Source of the DNA: Hippasteria phrygiana
Lineage: Eukaryota > Echinodermata > Asteroidea > Valvatida > Goniasteridae
Assembly: GCA_037893225.1 (NCBI GenBank)
Contig: JAZGUH010000207.1
Span: 1,984,001 to 2,048,000, forward strand
Direction of reading: 5' to 3'
DNA length: 64,000 nucleotides
Translations under genes and position numbers: made by a program
In this document: piece after piece, positions 23,389 to 34,775 of the stretch
How positions within the stretch are numbered: the first letter of the stretch is position 1
How the letters are laid out: every line of letters starts with the position of its first letter
Notes under the pieces: model-generated
The model's input: the letters and a program-made list of their open reading frames with translations, nothing else
Told to the model about the DNA's origin: nothing
Databases searched by the model: none

Positions 23389-24061
23389 GTGAGTAGAACG
23401 CCGTCATGACATGGTGTCAGTGTTGTAGTCAAGACCAGGCAGTCCGAGACTAAGACCGAGACCGACAGTCCGAGACCAAGACCAAGACCAAGACAATTTA
23501 AAATAGTATTTCCTTCAAATTGTATTTTATTTCTCAGGAAAAACATTTACAGAGGTGCCCCTGGCCCTCTGTCTCAAGAAAATGTCATGCCATCATGGTG
23601 ATTTTATTGCAGCAGTTTACCCAACAGTATACAATCACGTTACAGAAATACAGGCCTATAATTTAGATCGTTTCTGACAAAATCTTATGTGATTGTCAAG
23701 CAGATGAGATGTGCAATTGTTTGGACATTTAACAGGCTTCTATAGAAATTGAAACGAACATGTCATTGACAAGCATGCAAGAAAGAAAAATCTTAGGCCT
23801 AATTCATCGGGTGATGAAGCTGCACATGTTTGATGAAGGCAGACATTAGTGCTGGGTGATACGATAAAATCGCAATGTGATATTCGCCTCCCAAAAATCG
23901 ATATCGGCTACATGCTTTTTTCGGAACCCGTATTTTTCCTTTAAAAATCGGTGATACTTTCTTTTTACCAGCAAATTCGCTAAAATGAATTTCCTTGTAA
24001 GCGAGGTTCAAGTCGAAGTGACATCATCCTTTCGAACTTTTTATTTATCGTGTAAATAATG

Positions 24062-24342
24062 TGCTCCCCACCCCTCCCCCGGGCTGCCCCAGGTCTTATG
24101 TGGGGTTTTGGTAACATTTTTCAATCCCCAGGGTGGAGATTTTGGTCACTCATTTTGCCATTGTTTCCACATCATCAGAAGTTCAAAACCATGAGGTGGG
24201 GGTGCCCCACCCATGTATGTCGGGGATTGTCACTAAAATTTTGCACCAGGGGTGGGGATTTGGTCACTTCAAAAGTGACAATCCCCACATCTTGGGTGGG
24301 GCAGCCCCAGGGGAGGGGTGGGGGAAGCAATTGATAGGTGCA
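24062..24342 (+). mobile_element. GC-rich palindromic MITE (copy 1)
   Basis: Starts GCTCCCCACCCCTCCCCCGG and ends GAGGGGTGGGGG then AAGCAATTGATAG. Internal pairs include GGGGATTGTCACT and AGTGACAATCCCC. A second copy lies at 35081-35347 in the opposite orientation. The CAATTGATAGGTGC / GCGCCTATTAATT flank is shared by both copies. Confidence 0.78.
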
Positions 24343-24709
24343 TAAGATAATTGACCACTTGGTGGCTCGGTGATTCGTATTTCGGGGGACGTTTTAAGAA
24401 AATCACCAAATGACATTGAACAAGCGAATTGGTGTAATTTCTATTCATGGTAGGCAGCTAGAAAATGATAATTTTCACCGCAATTAGACCAAATTATGCC
24501 GATTGTATTGCAAAGGAGTTGTTTTCAAAACTTAACACTGGTGTTACCCCTAGTGTAATTTTCGTAAAGTTAGGCGGTTTGTCCAAACCCTTGTTACGAT
24601 CCAACGATCGAGCTCTTCTGCCTCCAAATTTACATATCAATGCAACTGACTAAGAAAAGATCCCATTGTTATTGAAATACGTCCAGAACGCAGTGATCAC
24701 AGTTTGGGC

Positions 24710-25092
24710 GTGCGGTGAACGCGGCCCACTGCACAGAGGCTTTTTAAGTTGCTGCCGACTGCGGTCGCCCGTTTAAATTCCAAAGATATCTTGATCTTTT
24801 TTTTCTAGAGACCAGTATGCCGACTTCATTATTTCTCGAACAAGTTGTTGAATAGGAAGTAATTACAATTGTAAAGTCCGGGTGGGGTGGTCTTTGATTT
24901 TGTAGTTTTGAGAAATATTTGAGAGTTATAGTATACATGTACGTGAAAAGTTATTGTAGTTTCGTTGTTTTTTATAGTCGTTCAAACCTTGAGGTAAATT
25001 ATTAAAAATGCCGAGGAACTTTTGACAAATTCGCAATAAAAAAAAACAAAAACGCCTGCGTCTTGGTTTATTTGAATGTTGTAAACTTCAGT
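24710..25092 (+). repeat. Diverged direct repeat, copy 1
   Basis: Matches 25521-25921: GTGCGGTGAACGCGGCC, then ATTCCAAAGATATCT, TTGTTGAATAGGAAGTA, GAGGAACTTTTGACAAATTC and TTGTAAACTTCAGT in the same order. Identity is clearly below the other duplications. The ~430 bp between the copies hold an inverted TTCGAATTC-rich stretch. Confidence 0.75.
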
Positions 25093-25520
25093 TTTGATCA
25101 GGAAAAAAACCAAAAATACGTTACTCTGCGCGAAGTCGAACTCGAACTGGATTTTTTTTTACGACACCGGAAGTATTCCAAAGCAAAAAGTTGAACACAT
25201 TTTATCTCTGGCGAATTCGGATTCGAATTCGTCGAGGTCAACTTTATATTATTATAAAAACCCGCCACACATCTTTCCGATTTTACCGGTTCATTTGGCC
25301 ATTGGAACGGAATCGGACATGTATTATGTGCTGGGCCGGGAAATTCCGCAATGGTAAACAAAAAGGCAATGGCAATCCGGTAAACTGGTAAAATCCGAAA
25401 GGTGTTCAGCGTGGCTTTAGGATTCGAATTCCCAAGAAGCATTATCGCGTATTTTCATGGTTTTTACACACTGTACGAATGATTATAAATCGCATTCAGA
25501 TCGTGGTGATCGCCCTTGAG

Positions 25521-25921
25521 TGTGCGGTGAACGCGGCCGGTTCTACAGAGGCTTTGCTGCTGACTGCGGCCGCCGCGTTTACATTCCAAAGATATCTGGG
25601 TCCTTTTTCAGGAGGGCGATGTGCCGATTCCATTATTTCTTGGGTATTTTTTGTTGAATAGGAAGTATACAGTTGTGTGTATGCCTATAGAAATAGATCT
25701 AAGTTTCTCTCAGGATGGAGTGGTGTTAAAGTTGGTTTGTAGTTTTGGGAAATGTTTGAAAGTTATGTTATACGTGAAAAGTCTTTGTAGTTTTGTTGTC
25801 GTCGTTCAGATCTTATAATTTAAAAGGTAAATAAATAAAAACAAATACAGAGGAACTTTTGACAAATTCACCATTAAAAAATGCATACGTCATGGTTTAT
25901 TTGAAAGTTGTAAACTTCAGT
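25521..25921 (+). repeat. Diverged direct repeat, copy 2
   Basis: Partner of 24710-25092. No coding motif is preserved between the two copies. Confidence 0.75.
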
Positions 25922-26790
25922 GTATGCTCACGGCGGATGATGCGGCATTCGGCAATGACTGTGGTAAAAGGGTTTCCGCATGTCGCAAAGTATTTTTTGA
26001 CTGCCGCGCTAGCACCTCGTGATTGGGCTTGACATGTATAATAAATAAGTTTCGGTGTAATGCGCACAGTGGGGTTCTTTCTCAATTTACTTAGCTTATT
26101 TCTTTCTTGGCCGAGCGTATTTTAGTTGTGTGTGTGGGACTGTTTTGTTTGTTTGATTGTTTGGGGAGGCGAGCTCCTCTAGACTGTCGGGGCAAAAAAT
26201 TATTTTATAAGGAGAGTGCCCGTGTGTGTTTAGCTTGGGGGATTCTATATAGCCGCGTTTTAAGAGGATGGCAATTAGAAAAATAAGAACTTTTTTCGAT
26301 CCTGCATTTTATAAATTTTTTGTCAAACACAGCGCACCATTTTCCTTTTTTGGTAGGGGGGGTGGTGAGGGTAGGCCTAGGGACGATACTCTGTTCACTG
26401 TCTAGATATAACAGCTTCCATAAAAGTTGCAATAGCATTTGTTGAAATGCCATAAATAAATATTCCCAGGAAAATGCAGTTGACAAAAATTACATTGAGC
26501 CTACATCATTGTCATTAAAAATTGTACTTCTGTTCTGTTGCCATGGCAGTTCCGTTGCATAGATACGGCGAGTTGAATGGTGTCGTGTACTCGCACCTAT
26601 GACTCGCACACACGTGAACAGGTGTGCACGACGGCTGTTTAAGTCTTGGGTCAAGTTGACATAAGTTGACATAATGCGTATGCGCCATGCATAATAGTAC
26701 AGCGGCTGCTGCCCCGTGGTACACTACACGGTCAGTGCTTGTGTTCTTTCCTCCATGGGTCATGCAGCCGGGCGCTACATATACACTCGC

Positions 26791-27702
26791 TAGTCCGAAT
26801 AACTTGGACCCTTTAGGTCTATCGCCTTTTTAAATAACATTTGCACATGATCTGGCGATAGTATTAGTAGGGTCCAAGAATGCCCTGCGCACAAAGTGGT
26901 TTTTCCAAAAAAGACTTTTCCAAAAGCATCCGATTTCACCCTTACAATGGCCACAAAAATACTAGATACGCCACCTCAGGTACAAGTAGAGTTCGAGGAA
27001 GATGGAGGTACTATAAGGTTCACGTTTGATCCAGATGAAAAGTCAAATTTCACGTTCAATTCCGAGAGGCACCCGCAGCGATATACAATGTGTCGTCTTT
27101 TTTTTTTTTTACAAACATTTTTAAATGGGACCCGACTACTCGACTGCGCATTTATACATTACGGCAGGACGTTGGACTCCAGATTCTGTGCACTTATATT
27201 GCATGCATGCGCTGCACAACGCGCGCAGCCTCTAATACAACCAATATCGCCACGTACTGCAAACCTACGTTGTACTCTTCAGGAAAAAGTCGCCGGGAAG
27301 CCGCGCGGTGCATATGTGCGCGCAGGATCTGGAGTCCAATGTCATACCGTAATGTATTAATGTGCAGTCGAGTAGTCGGGTTCCGTTTGAAGATGTATGT
27401 AAAAAAAACAAGACGATATCACTGCGGGTGCCTTTCGGAATTGAACGTGAAATTTGACTTTTCATCTGGATCATAAGTGAACCTTACTACCTCCATCTTA
27501 ATCCTCGAACTCTAATGTACTTCAGGTGGCGTAGGCCTATCTAGTATTTTGGTGGGCATTGTAAGGGTGAAGTCGGATGCTTTTGATGGGACTTCAGACA
27601 TGTTTTCGGAAAAAAACACTTTTGTGTGCTGGGCGTTCTCGCCAGATCATGTCCGGATGTTTTAAAAAAGGCGATAAAGGGTCCAAGTTACTCGGACACT
27701 AG
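26791..27702 (+). mobile_element. Complete foldback element with coding-like TIRs
   Basis: Left end AGTCCGAATAACTTGGACCC and right end GGGTCCAAGTTACTCGGACA, each followed inward by the AACATTTGCACATGATCTGG / CCAGATCATGTCCGGATG block. TIRs are about 330 bp. In the left TIR the plus strand reads MATKILDTPPQVQVEFEED followed by GGTIRFTFDPDEKSNFTF (frame 26947-27080). The right TIR carries the same block, reading on the minus strand and broken by stops. The 3506-4578 and 55814-56226 copies carry a decayed version. No transposase is visible. Confidence 0.82.
26947..27080 (+). pseudogene. Captured coding-like block inside foldback TIR
   Basis: About 45 codons (MATKILDTPPQVQVEFEED, DGGTIRFTFDPDEKSNFTF) without stops, acidic and strand-like. 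Related DNA with aligned residues occurs at 8620-8760 (TATKLLDEPSEIQVRIKD) and in the other foldback TIRs. I do not recognise the protein. Either a host or element gene 5' end was captured into the TIR, or the similarity is pure DNA-level descent. Confidence 0.4.
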
Positions 27703-28350
27703 CTAGCTCTTTGTGGTGCGGGACGGTGTTATAGGAGTTCAAAGATCGCTGGCACCACGGACCGAGTGTTCATGTCTACGTACGTGTCTCCTCGATCTCT
27801 CCAAAAGATGCTACAATACACCGCCATGATGCATCGATAACGGGCTGATGAAGATCAACTTGGACTGGTGACTGCGTGTGCGTACAACAGGTGCAGCCGC
27901 GGTCGGTCCCGTCTAGCACATGGAGCCATAATCTGCACAGTTCATGGACCTGGACTTTCTCGTTCTTGACAATAGGATTGATCATGACACTTCCAATTAT
28001 TTTACTATTCCATTTTACTTTTCCGAAAGCTGCCGTTTTATTATCAGCATTTAAAAACCATACTTGTTTTGTTATGATCTGGACGTCAACTTAACCTGTA
28101 AAACTCATTTCATGTCGTTTGTAAAGATTTTTGTTTAATGTGTCGACACTATTTTTCATAAAAATCCAAACTGATATCTGATGTGATAATAAACAAAACA
28201 CAGATTGCTAACAATCAAGTAGACAATTTTGCAATGTAATAAAATGACAAGTTTGAGGACAATTGATAGTTTTTCTTTCAATGTTTGCCCTATCTGGGCG
28301 AATTTCAAAGTCTAACGTCAACCTTTCCATGTCTACATTGTGCAAAGTAA

Positions 28351-28545
28351 ACAGCCGTTGGCAACTCTAAGGGCGCGCCAAAGGTCTGGGGCTAGTTTGG
28401 CTCAAAGCCAAGAATGAGTGTGGGAACTTGTTCTAGCGCAGAACAACCGGTTGTGCCTACATGTAGGTCGTCATGACAACGAGATTACTCCACCAATAAG
28501 CAGATTCTCTAGAGGACCGCCCAAACACGTAGATTGGTTCACAGG
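28351..28545 (+). repeat. Dispersed repeat, copy 1 (~200 bp)
   Basis: CAGCCGTTGGCAACTCTAAG, AGCCAAGAATGAGTGTGGGA, TCCACCAAT and GAGGACCGCCC recur in order at 34776-34985. Moderately diverged and of unknown class. Confidence 0.7.
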
Positions 28546-29773
28546 ACATGCATAAATAGCTCCATGGTTACAGTATCGCTAGGCAACCTTGTGAAAGACG
28601 TATGCGCATAATGATAATAAAAATAACTAGGCCTATACGTTTAAATTGTACAAGACAATTTGCTTAAATATTCTCCCCGATTTATCATCGTTTACAATTT
28701 TGTAAAATAATGAAAAGCTTTCTCCCGTCATTATACGGCATACACAATAGCTTCTCATCTTAATTTTCTATAATATATCAATACTTCGAAATGTTTGTAA
28801 TACACTGCAAAAAAAGTAGACCTACCGTAAACTGTTCATTACAACATATTAATTACAGCGTATCACATCATTGTTTACCACTTTATTTTACCCAGGACTT
28901 GCGTTTGTTGATTTTTACACAATTTTACACCTCTTGTGTATTTATTCCGGTTGTCTAAAATAATGATATTTCATAAGAGTACTGGAAATTAAAGTAACAT
29001 TGAAAAGAATAATATGAGCAATCGGTGAAAATCTTATTAATAGTCACCTGGATTCTGTTTGTAATATTTACCAAAATGTGTGCTTTCGTCTGAATTCAAT
29101 TAAGAAATTCTTGGTGGAAAAAATATACATGTGACTCTGTCAATCAGTATCAATAATGGGAACGTTAAACAAATTTACAGTCAACACCTGAACATGACTT
29201 CGAAATAATGTCGCATTGTGTTGAAAAATCTAATCTTGGTTTTCTTCAATTTCACTACTTTCTGTGATTTTTTTCTTATACGTGTGATGGACGAAGCTCC
29301 TCCTTTTTTATACAAATTATAACAATTACGGAACAGAAAAATTAGTCGAGGCTTAGAGACCCCGACGGCATGAATCATGCAGTTAATTGAGGGAATACAA
29401 AATTACTAGCCGAAGAACAATTTCAATGTCGAAAAGAGATCGTAGTATTAAAAGGGCTTGTTATTTACTTTTGAGAGCGAGTGCACAGAACAACTAATTA
29501 AAATAGTTTTGGTCTTGTCCCTTAAACACATTCTATCGCAGGTTTTGAGCAGAAATTTAATGTCTGTTTGATTGAATATTTGTCCGCACTTTCCCGTCCG
29601 AAAAAAATTGCAAACCTCCGTATTTCATGCACATTAATTCAGACAACGCAGCCACCGCGATCTTCATTAACGGAACCTACAAGTATTGCGTCAGTTCAAC
29701 ACGGTCACCGCGTTCTGGATGGACGTAAATGCATATTCATGATTTAACGTAACCGCGTTCAACGCGTACCTCA
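28546..29773. other. AT-rich stretch, nothing recognised
   Basis: No conserved motif or repeat found. Towards the right edge, CGGTCACCGCGTT (29703) and its complement AACGCGGTGACCG (29848) form an inverted pair next to the virus-like element and may mark its border. Confidence 0.5.
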
Positions 29774-29939
29774 TTAACTTCCCTTCGCATGAGTGAATTC
29801 GGTGCGGTGAAACTGCGTTTTGCACGATCCTTGGGAACCCGGATAAAACGCGGTGACCGCAACGGTCAAAACGCGGCGACCTTTTTTGAAGGCGCAGTAT
29901 ACTCGTTTTTGTTTGGGCTTGCGCACCAAGTTTGGGCTG

Positions 29940-30852
29940 GCGTACACGTACGTTCTTACGCTTTCGTTTATTGTTTCTATACCAACGTCGGTAAACGAGC
30001 TCTTCTGACGTATAAACTTTCTAAAGCCAAGTCGTACAACGTCCGCGTTTGTCTGATCCACGAGACTGTATATCTACTAAAATGATACGCATCGCCCGAC
30101 TCTCCAAAACCCATGTTGGTGGCTCCTGGGTATTTAGTGTAGTCATAATTAAACTTACTCTTATCTAGTTCGCTAGAGTCGTAATTTCTACCCGGTACTG
30201 GTCTATATCTAGGCGACTCCAAATTATCGTAATAGTAGGCGGTACCTAATCCTCCAGAAGTTGTGTCTACGGTCTGTTTAAAACTCACGTTTGGATCTAC
30301 TTAAAAGTGTCGACAAGTATCGATATACTTACTGTGATTGTAGTTATTGTTTAGATCGTCGAATGTATTATCTCCTGGAATCGGACATACTAGAACGTAA
30401 AGTATCTTTCTGATCGTGAAATATACGTGAAACTTGATTAAAGCCGATATTACGGGGTTTTCATGTAGCAATAAGTCTAGTCCTACCCCACAACCCGATG
30501 TTGCGCACCAAAATGCAAAGTTGAGTTGATTTTGATAAAACGTCATGGGGTGTGATGCATAGCGTTCGACCTGTTCGTCATGTTTTATGTCAGACATTTT
30601 ATAAGCGCTAAATATATCCGCGAAATTCTTATTAAAACTCGCGTTCGTGTTAGCGTTTACGATGATGTTAAGTTGACTTAAGTTCATGTTCAACGGTGTA
30701 CTCTCCGGGGTAATTGCTTCGTACTTGTCGCTAACGCTCGTAGGGCGTACTCACGTATCGTCGTGACCTCCAGCTAGATTCACGATATCTAGAGCATTTG
30801 TTATTGTTTGATTATTAGCGTCTAAAAATTTCATAAATTGAGCGAATTTCAT
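29940..30852 (-). pseudogene. Virus-like element II: broken large gene (virion-type protein family)
   Basis: Minus strand, starting at the ATG at 30852. The frame is interrupted by TGA at 30753-30751 (codon 34) and TAA at 30303-30301 (codon 184); the conserved reading resumes in the same frame after each stop. A frameshift near 30060-30080 moves the rest (KSSFTDVGIETINESVRTYV) to another frame, fading near 29950. Visible conserved-looking motifs are QLNFAFWCATSGCGVG, FHVYFTIRKIL, PIPGD and GGLGTAYYYDN. From memory this resembles a recurrent family of hypothetical proteins in virus-like elements of cnidarians and other invertebrates, often next to a second gene like 30892-31392. The function is not established here; a virion role is inference. 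Three lesions make it a pseudogene. Confidence 0.6.
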
Positions 30853-30891
30853 TTTTATTAAACTAAGATTTAAATATTTTAGTTTATTAAA
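30853..30891. promoter_or_regulatory. 39-bp divergent promoter with dyad symmetry
   Basis: Only 39 bp separate the two divergent ATGs. The spacer is A/T apart from four bases and contains TAAACTAA (30859-30866) and TTAGTTTA (30879-30886) around ATTTAAAT. The promoter role is inferred from position: both genes must be driven from here. Confidence 0.5.
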
Positions 30892-31392
30892 ATGGAATCG
30901 CACGTTTTTGAAATGGTTTGTAGCGAACAAACGTTTAATTTATCAAAACCTATAGATAACTCTAAGGGGGATTACTGTATGAGTTTAAACAGCGTGATAT
31001 TTACCGCGGGGTTTTATAATATAACTAGTAATAGCGAAATTCTCTATTTTATAAATCAAATCGATCCAAACACGGGGGAAAAAACGGGTAGTATGGATGG
31101 TAGAATTGATATTCCGGCTGGATATTACGATATAGATTGGATCGGAGATAGACTTAGTAAATTAGTTTGGTTAGAAGTCTCTGTAGATAAACTTAATAAA
31201 AAGATATCTTTTTATATAACGGAAGAAAATAACGTTCTACGCTTTGATAAAAACATTAATCATTTGTTGGGGATATCGGCCAAAAACTTAGTTTTTGGCG
31301 TAGATTACGTAGGGCATTATAATACAACGCCTATTGATACAGTTTTTTTACATTGCGATCAGTTATCCACATCTAATAATTTCTATAACTGA
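30892..31392 (+). CDS. Virus-like element II: 166-residue open gene, probable virion component
   Basis: Complete open frame with a good start context (AAAATGG), AT-rich codons and no introns. The protein is mostly beta-rich: MESHVFEMVCSEQTFNLSK at the N-terminus, a middle with IPAGYYDIDWIGDRLSKL, and a late VFLHCDQLSTSNN. The order of a strand-rich N-terminus, an 'IPxGxYD' turn and an 'hhHCDxhs' end matches what I remember of a companion family to the 29940-30852 gene. In those relatives the protein continues past the HCD block, so this one may be truncated at the C-terminus by its stop. It diverges from the broken partner with a 39-bp spacer. No signal peptide or membrane segment. A function as a capsid or penton-like protein is inference. 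Confidence 0.6.
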   Translation: MESHVFEMVCSEQTFNLSKPIDNSKGDYCMSLNSVIFTAGFYNITSNSEILYFINQIDPNTGEKTGSMDGRIDIPAGYYDIDWIGDRLSKLVWLEVSVDKLNKKISFYITEENNVLRFDKNINHLLGISAKNLVFGVDYVGHYNTTPIDTVFLHCDQLSTSNNFYN

Positions 31393-31788
31393 AGTGGTGC
31401 GTACTTGTTATACGTTATACCAATAACGAAAAGAGATGATACGCTTATCCAGAGTATAAGAGCACCCGCTCATAGACTAGGATAAACCAACTTAGTAGGG
31501 GGGACACCAATATTATTCTTCCCGTTCCCACGCGTGCGGACGGGAAGGAACGCCCCATTGTTCTTAATCTCCCCGTTCCCCCGCGTGCGCACGGGCCCCG
31601 TTCTGCACGCATTCCTGATTTACATCAATACAATAGCGCGGTCACGGTGCGTGAGCTGCCATTGTGTGAACACCTTGGCCCCCTGAACAGCGGTTTGTGC
31701 CAAGAAGTATCCGTTGTACATAGAAGTATGTTTATAATTGAGGCCGACAGTGTAGAGAAATGTTGCTAAAGAAGAATTTACGGAGAGC
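31393..31788. other. 3' flank of virus-like element II
   Basis: Contains a twice-repeated motif CCGTTCCCACGCGTGCGGAC / CCGTTCCCCCGCGTGCGCAC (about 31523 and 31572) and TTAGTAGGGGGGACACC near 31493. No matching inverted copy was found on the other side, so I cannot define element termini. Confidence 0.45.
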
Positions 31789-32074
31789 CAGGCCAGCAAC
31801 CCCAGGCCAGCAACCCCAGGCCAGCAACCCCAGGCCAGCAACCCCAGGCCAGCAACCCCAGGCCAGCAACCCCAGGCCAGCAACCCCAGGCCAGCAACCC
31901 CAGGCCAGCAACCCCAGGCCAGCAACCCCAGGCCAGCAACCCCAGGCCAGCAACCCCAGGCCAGCAACCCCAGGCCAGCAACCCCAGGCCAGCAACCCCA
32001 GGCCAGCAACCCCAGGCCAGCAACCCCAGGCCAGCAACCCCAGGCCAGCAACCCCAGGCCAGCAACCCCAGGCC
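31789..32074 (+). repeat. 14-bp minisatellite, ~20 copies
   Basis: Unit CCAGGCCAGCAACC, almost perfectly homogeneous. Because 14 is not a multiple of 3, all frames on both strands stay open as 14-residue periodic peptides; these are not genes. Confidence 0.97.
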
Positions 32075-32282
32075 TGTACACGTGTATGCACGGTGCTAGC
32101 TCTCGCGCGTGGTCCCACAATACAGTCCACTCCAAATATGGCTTGATGACTTATTCATAAGACGTCATTCATCCAATAACCGCGCTTAAAAATGACATCT
32201 TGCAATATGCACGCAGTCGGCGCGTGACATCATGAGTTCGCTGCTTCGTATTTTTAAATTTATATTTTTAGTCACGGAGCGC

Positions 32283-32395
32283 CGGCCCGTGTCATAGGAA
32301 TATCTGACTCCCACAAAATTTGGGCTTCTCTTCCCTTTTATTGGTAATTCTCTCACGTGACCAGCAACTCTTCCAATTATCGATATTATTGATCA
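32283..32395 (+). repeat. Diverged local repeat (partner at 33139-33240)
   Basis: Both contain GTGTCATA, GAATATC, TCTTCCC, ATTATTGG- or TTATTGG-type and TCTCACGTGACC words in order. Confidence 0.6.
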
Positions 32396-33441
32396 ATTGG
32401 CATGTGTAAAACTACGGTATTTCATGGTGAGCAGATTTCACACCACACCTGCTACATCCAGCGGCGCGGATATTCTGGAAGAATTCAGTTCAGCGTTCAT
32501 CCCCGTAAAACTGTTGGTTTTGTACAGGGTTTAGAGATTCAATTGGGTTCAACTTTTGCCGTAACGAATATAAATTTGTCAATTGCGCTGAGTATGAATT
32601 GGCGTTTGGTTAGGAAATAACAATCTGGTCAGTTACGTGCGCGCGCCGGAGGAAAATGTTGTCTCTTAAGCCTATATAGTGCGATCCATTTTAATTAATG
32701 CTGGATGACATGTGGACACGGAGAAGTCGGGAAATACCGAATGTCTTTCTATGCTGAACATTTCAAGACAGTGGGTATACAGCGGCGTGGCCAGGGAAAA
32801 GGGGAAGGCTGGATTTTTTATAATACATGTACTGTTATAATAATAATTTTCTTTATAAAACTACAATACTATTATTTTCTGCGTATCCGAATTTTTTATT
32901 GCGGGCGACTGTGAGGGGGGGGGGGATTTTTTTACGCCACAAGCTGTGGGTATGAAATAATTGCTTTGGTATGTCAAGACAAGTCACGACTGAGGTTTTC
33001 AATACCGTAAATGACCACACGGCCATATAGTGGTTATCCCTGTGAGGGGCCAGTCCCCGTTTTATTGTGTTATAATATTGCAGTCAGCACGGTTTTCCAA
33101 CAAGGTATAATATGGAACAGCCGTCGACAACTCGGGACCGGTGTCATATGAATATCCGACTCCATAAATTCTGTTTTCTCTTCCCTATTATTGGTTATCC
33201 CTCTCACGTGACCGGTCGCTGACCCAATTATCTCCACTAGGCGTGCGCAGTAGATCCACTAAGTCAGGTTTTTCAGGCAGCGCAGGGTGGGAGACAGAAA
33301 TTCATACTCCACCGGCCTCGAGATAGTCAGCCCCCACACTATCATTGCTACTGGACATGAAACGCGACGAAATGATAGTTCGCGTCATTTTCGCGAGCTT
33401 GATCGCAAGGACCGCAACGCGAGGTCTAAAACAAGGAGCAA
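32396..33441. other. No recognised gene
   Basis: Includes an AT-rich run (32820-32900), a G run (32914-32924) and the second copy of the diverged repeat at 33139-33240. The short open frames here have no motif. Confidence 0.5.
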
Positions 33442-33471
33442 TTGTTTGTGTCATCTTTTATAGCAGACACC

Positions 33472-33614
33472 ATGGATAAATCGAAGCTCCTTCCAGAAGT
33501 TGCTGAATTACTTTGTCTTGTCCAGCAAATGGATCTCTATAGGCCTGCTGCTACTTTCGTAACCGACCAAAGCACTAGGTCTGCCGACGTATATGCAGTC
33601 ATTCAAGCAGCATG
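33472..33614 (+). other. Possible first coding exon of an unknown host gene
   Basis: ATG in a strong context (ACACCATGG), followed by 47 codons (MDKSKLLPEVAELLCLVQQM to SADVYAVIQAAW) up to GCATG followed by GTACGT, a fair splice donor. Reading on, the frame stops two codons later (TAC GTG TAA), as expected if this is intron. The predicted peptide is helical and amphipathic. I do not recognise it. No downstream exon was located. A chance frame is possible. Confidence 0.3.
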
Positions 33615-34775
33615 GTACGTGTAATGGAGGAGGATTTGAGTTGCCGGTCGACATGCCGCTTCAGTCAAATCACAGTTGTGCAGGAGGGCACGAGAATAAT
33701 GAGACGCGAGTTTGAATCTGGTCATACATCAAAATCGTTATTATGACAAAGCTCAATATAACAATTGTTTCAACCCGAAAGCAGCATTTTGAACCTTAAC
33801 ACCTAAATAAAAAACAACCTTTCAATTAAAACCAGGGTGGATCCTATATAGGGCTTACTGCTTCGGTTCAGTGTGAAGATGGAATTTGCGTAAGGGATGA
33901 TGTAAATTAGAATACTGCTTTGGTTCATTCCTTTGCATGGTAAATATAGATCCATGGTCTTTTTTTCTTAAATAAAATCAGATCGAAGCATTTATGGAAT
34001 TTGGGATAAGATACGATAGTTTTTAATACTAAGAGAGAAATCAATAATGGTTCTTGGAGGTGGGACGTCTAGTGCACAAGTTCCTATAACACTCGCACCT
34101 CCCCGAATGGGTAAACGGTGAACACTTTTTTTGCTTACTTACTTTTATGAGTATTAATTTGCATGTAAAAAATGAAACCAGTGGGTTCGTTCAACTTGAA
34201 GGTTTAGGCCTAATGCGGCCGGCCGGGTGAGCGTGAAGCCCACAGAGCTAACATTATTTTCAACCGCATTCCCAATATTAATAAAAAATGCTTGCAAAAG
34301 AGATTGCAAAAGACATTCTTAACCAGTTCGCGTCGGATGATGTGTATACATGCACTCGGCGAGGCAAGGATCCAGCGGAAATATCTGTCGGCGACCGGCT
34401 CGCAGTGAGCGAGGCCAGGGTGTGCTACCCGCTTATAAAGGGCTGAACCCATCTGGCACCCAGGCTCGTGAAAAATAACCCCGGCGTGAACTGGTTTAAA
34501 AAATTCAGAAATCCTGACAACAATCCTGAAATCAGGAAAAATCCCGACAAATCTCACCCCTGACATGTACGCGTGTAGGCACATGTATGGGGAAAAATAT
34601 CATGTGCCTAATTGGAAACAACAAAATGTTTACAGTCAGAGTCTCCAGTAATTCAGCTCAATCAAGTGTAATAATTGCGGAGATTTGGAAGGTTTTTATA
34701 ATTTGGTAGCCGAATCAAATCCAGCAGAATTTCAAAGACGAATGTGTCGACCTTTTCAAGTGTCTAGGTTGCGAA

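Noticed and set aside
27776..27985. Minus-strand 69-codon frame ending near a GTACGT donor
   Set aside because: Upstream acceptor is poor and the peptide (Cys/His-rich by chance) has no recognisable motif; too weak to list.
31620..32146. Open frames of 95-171 codons across the 14-bp array
   Set aside because: All frames give the same 14-residue periodic peptide, as expected from a 14-bp unit; no independent coding signal.
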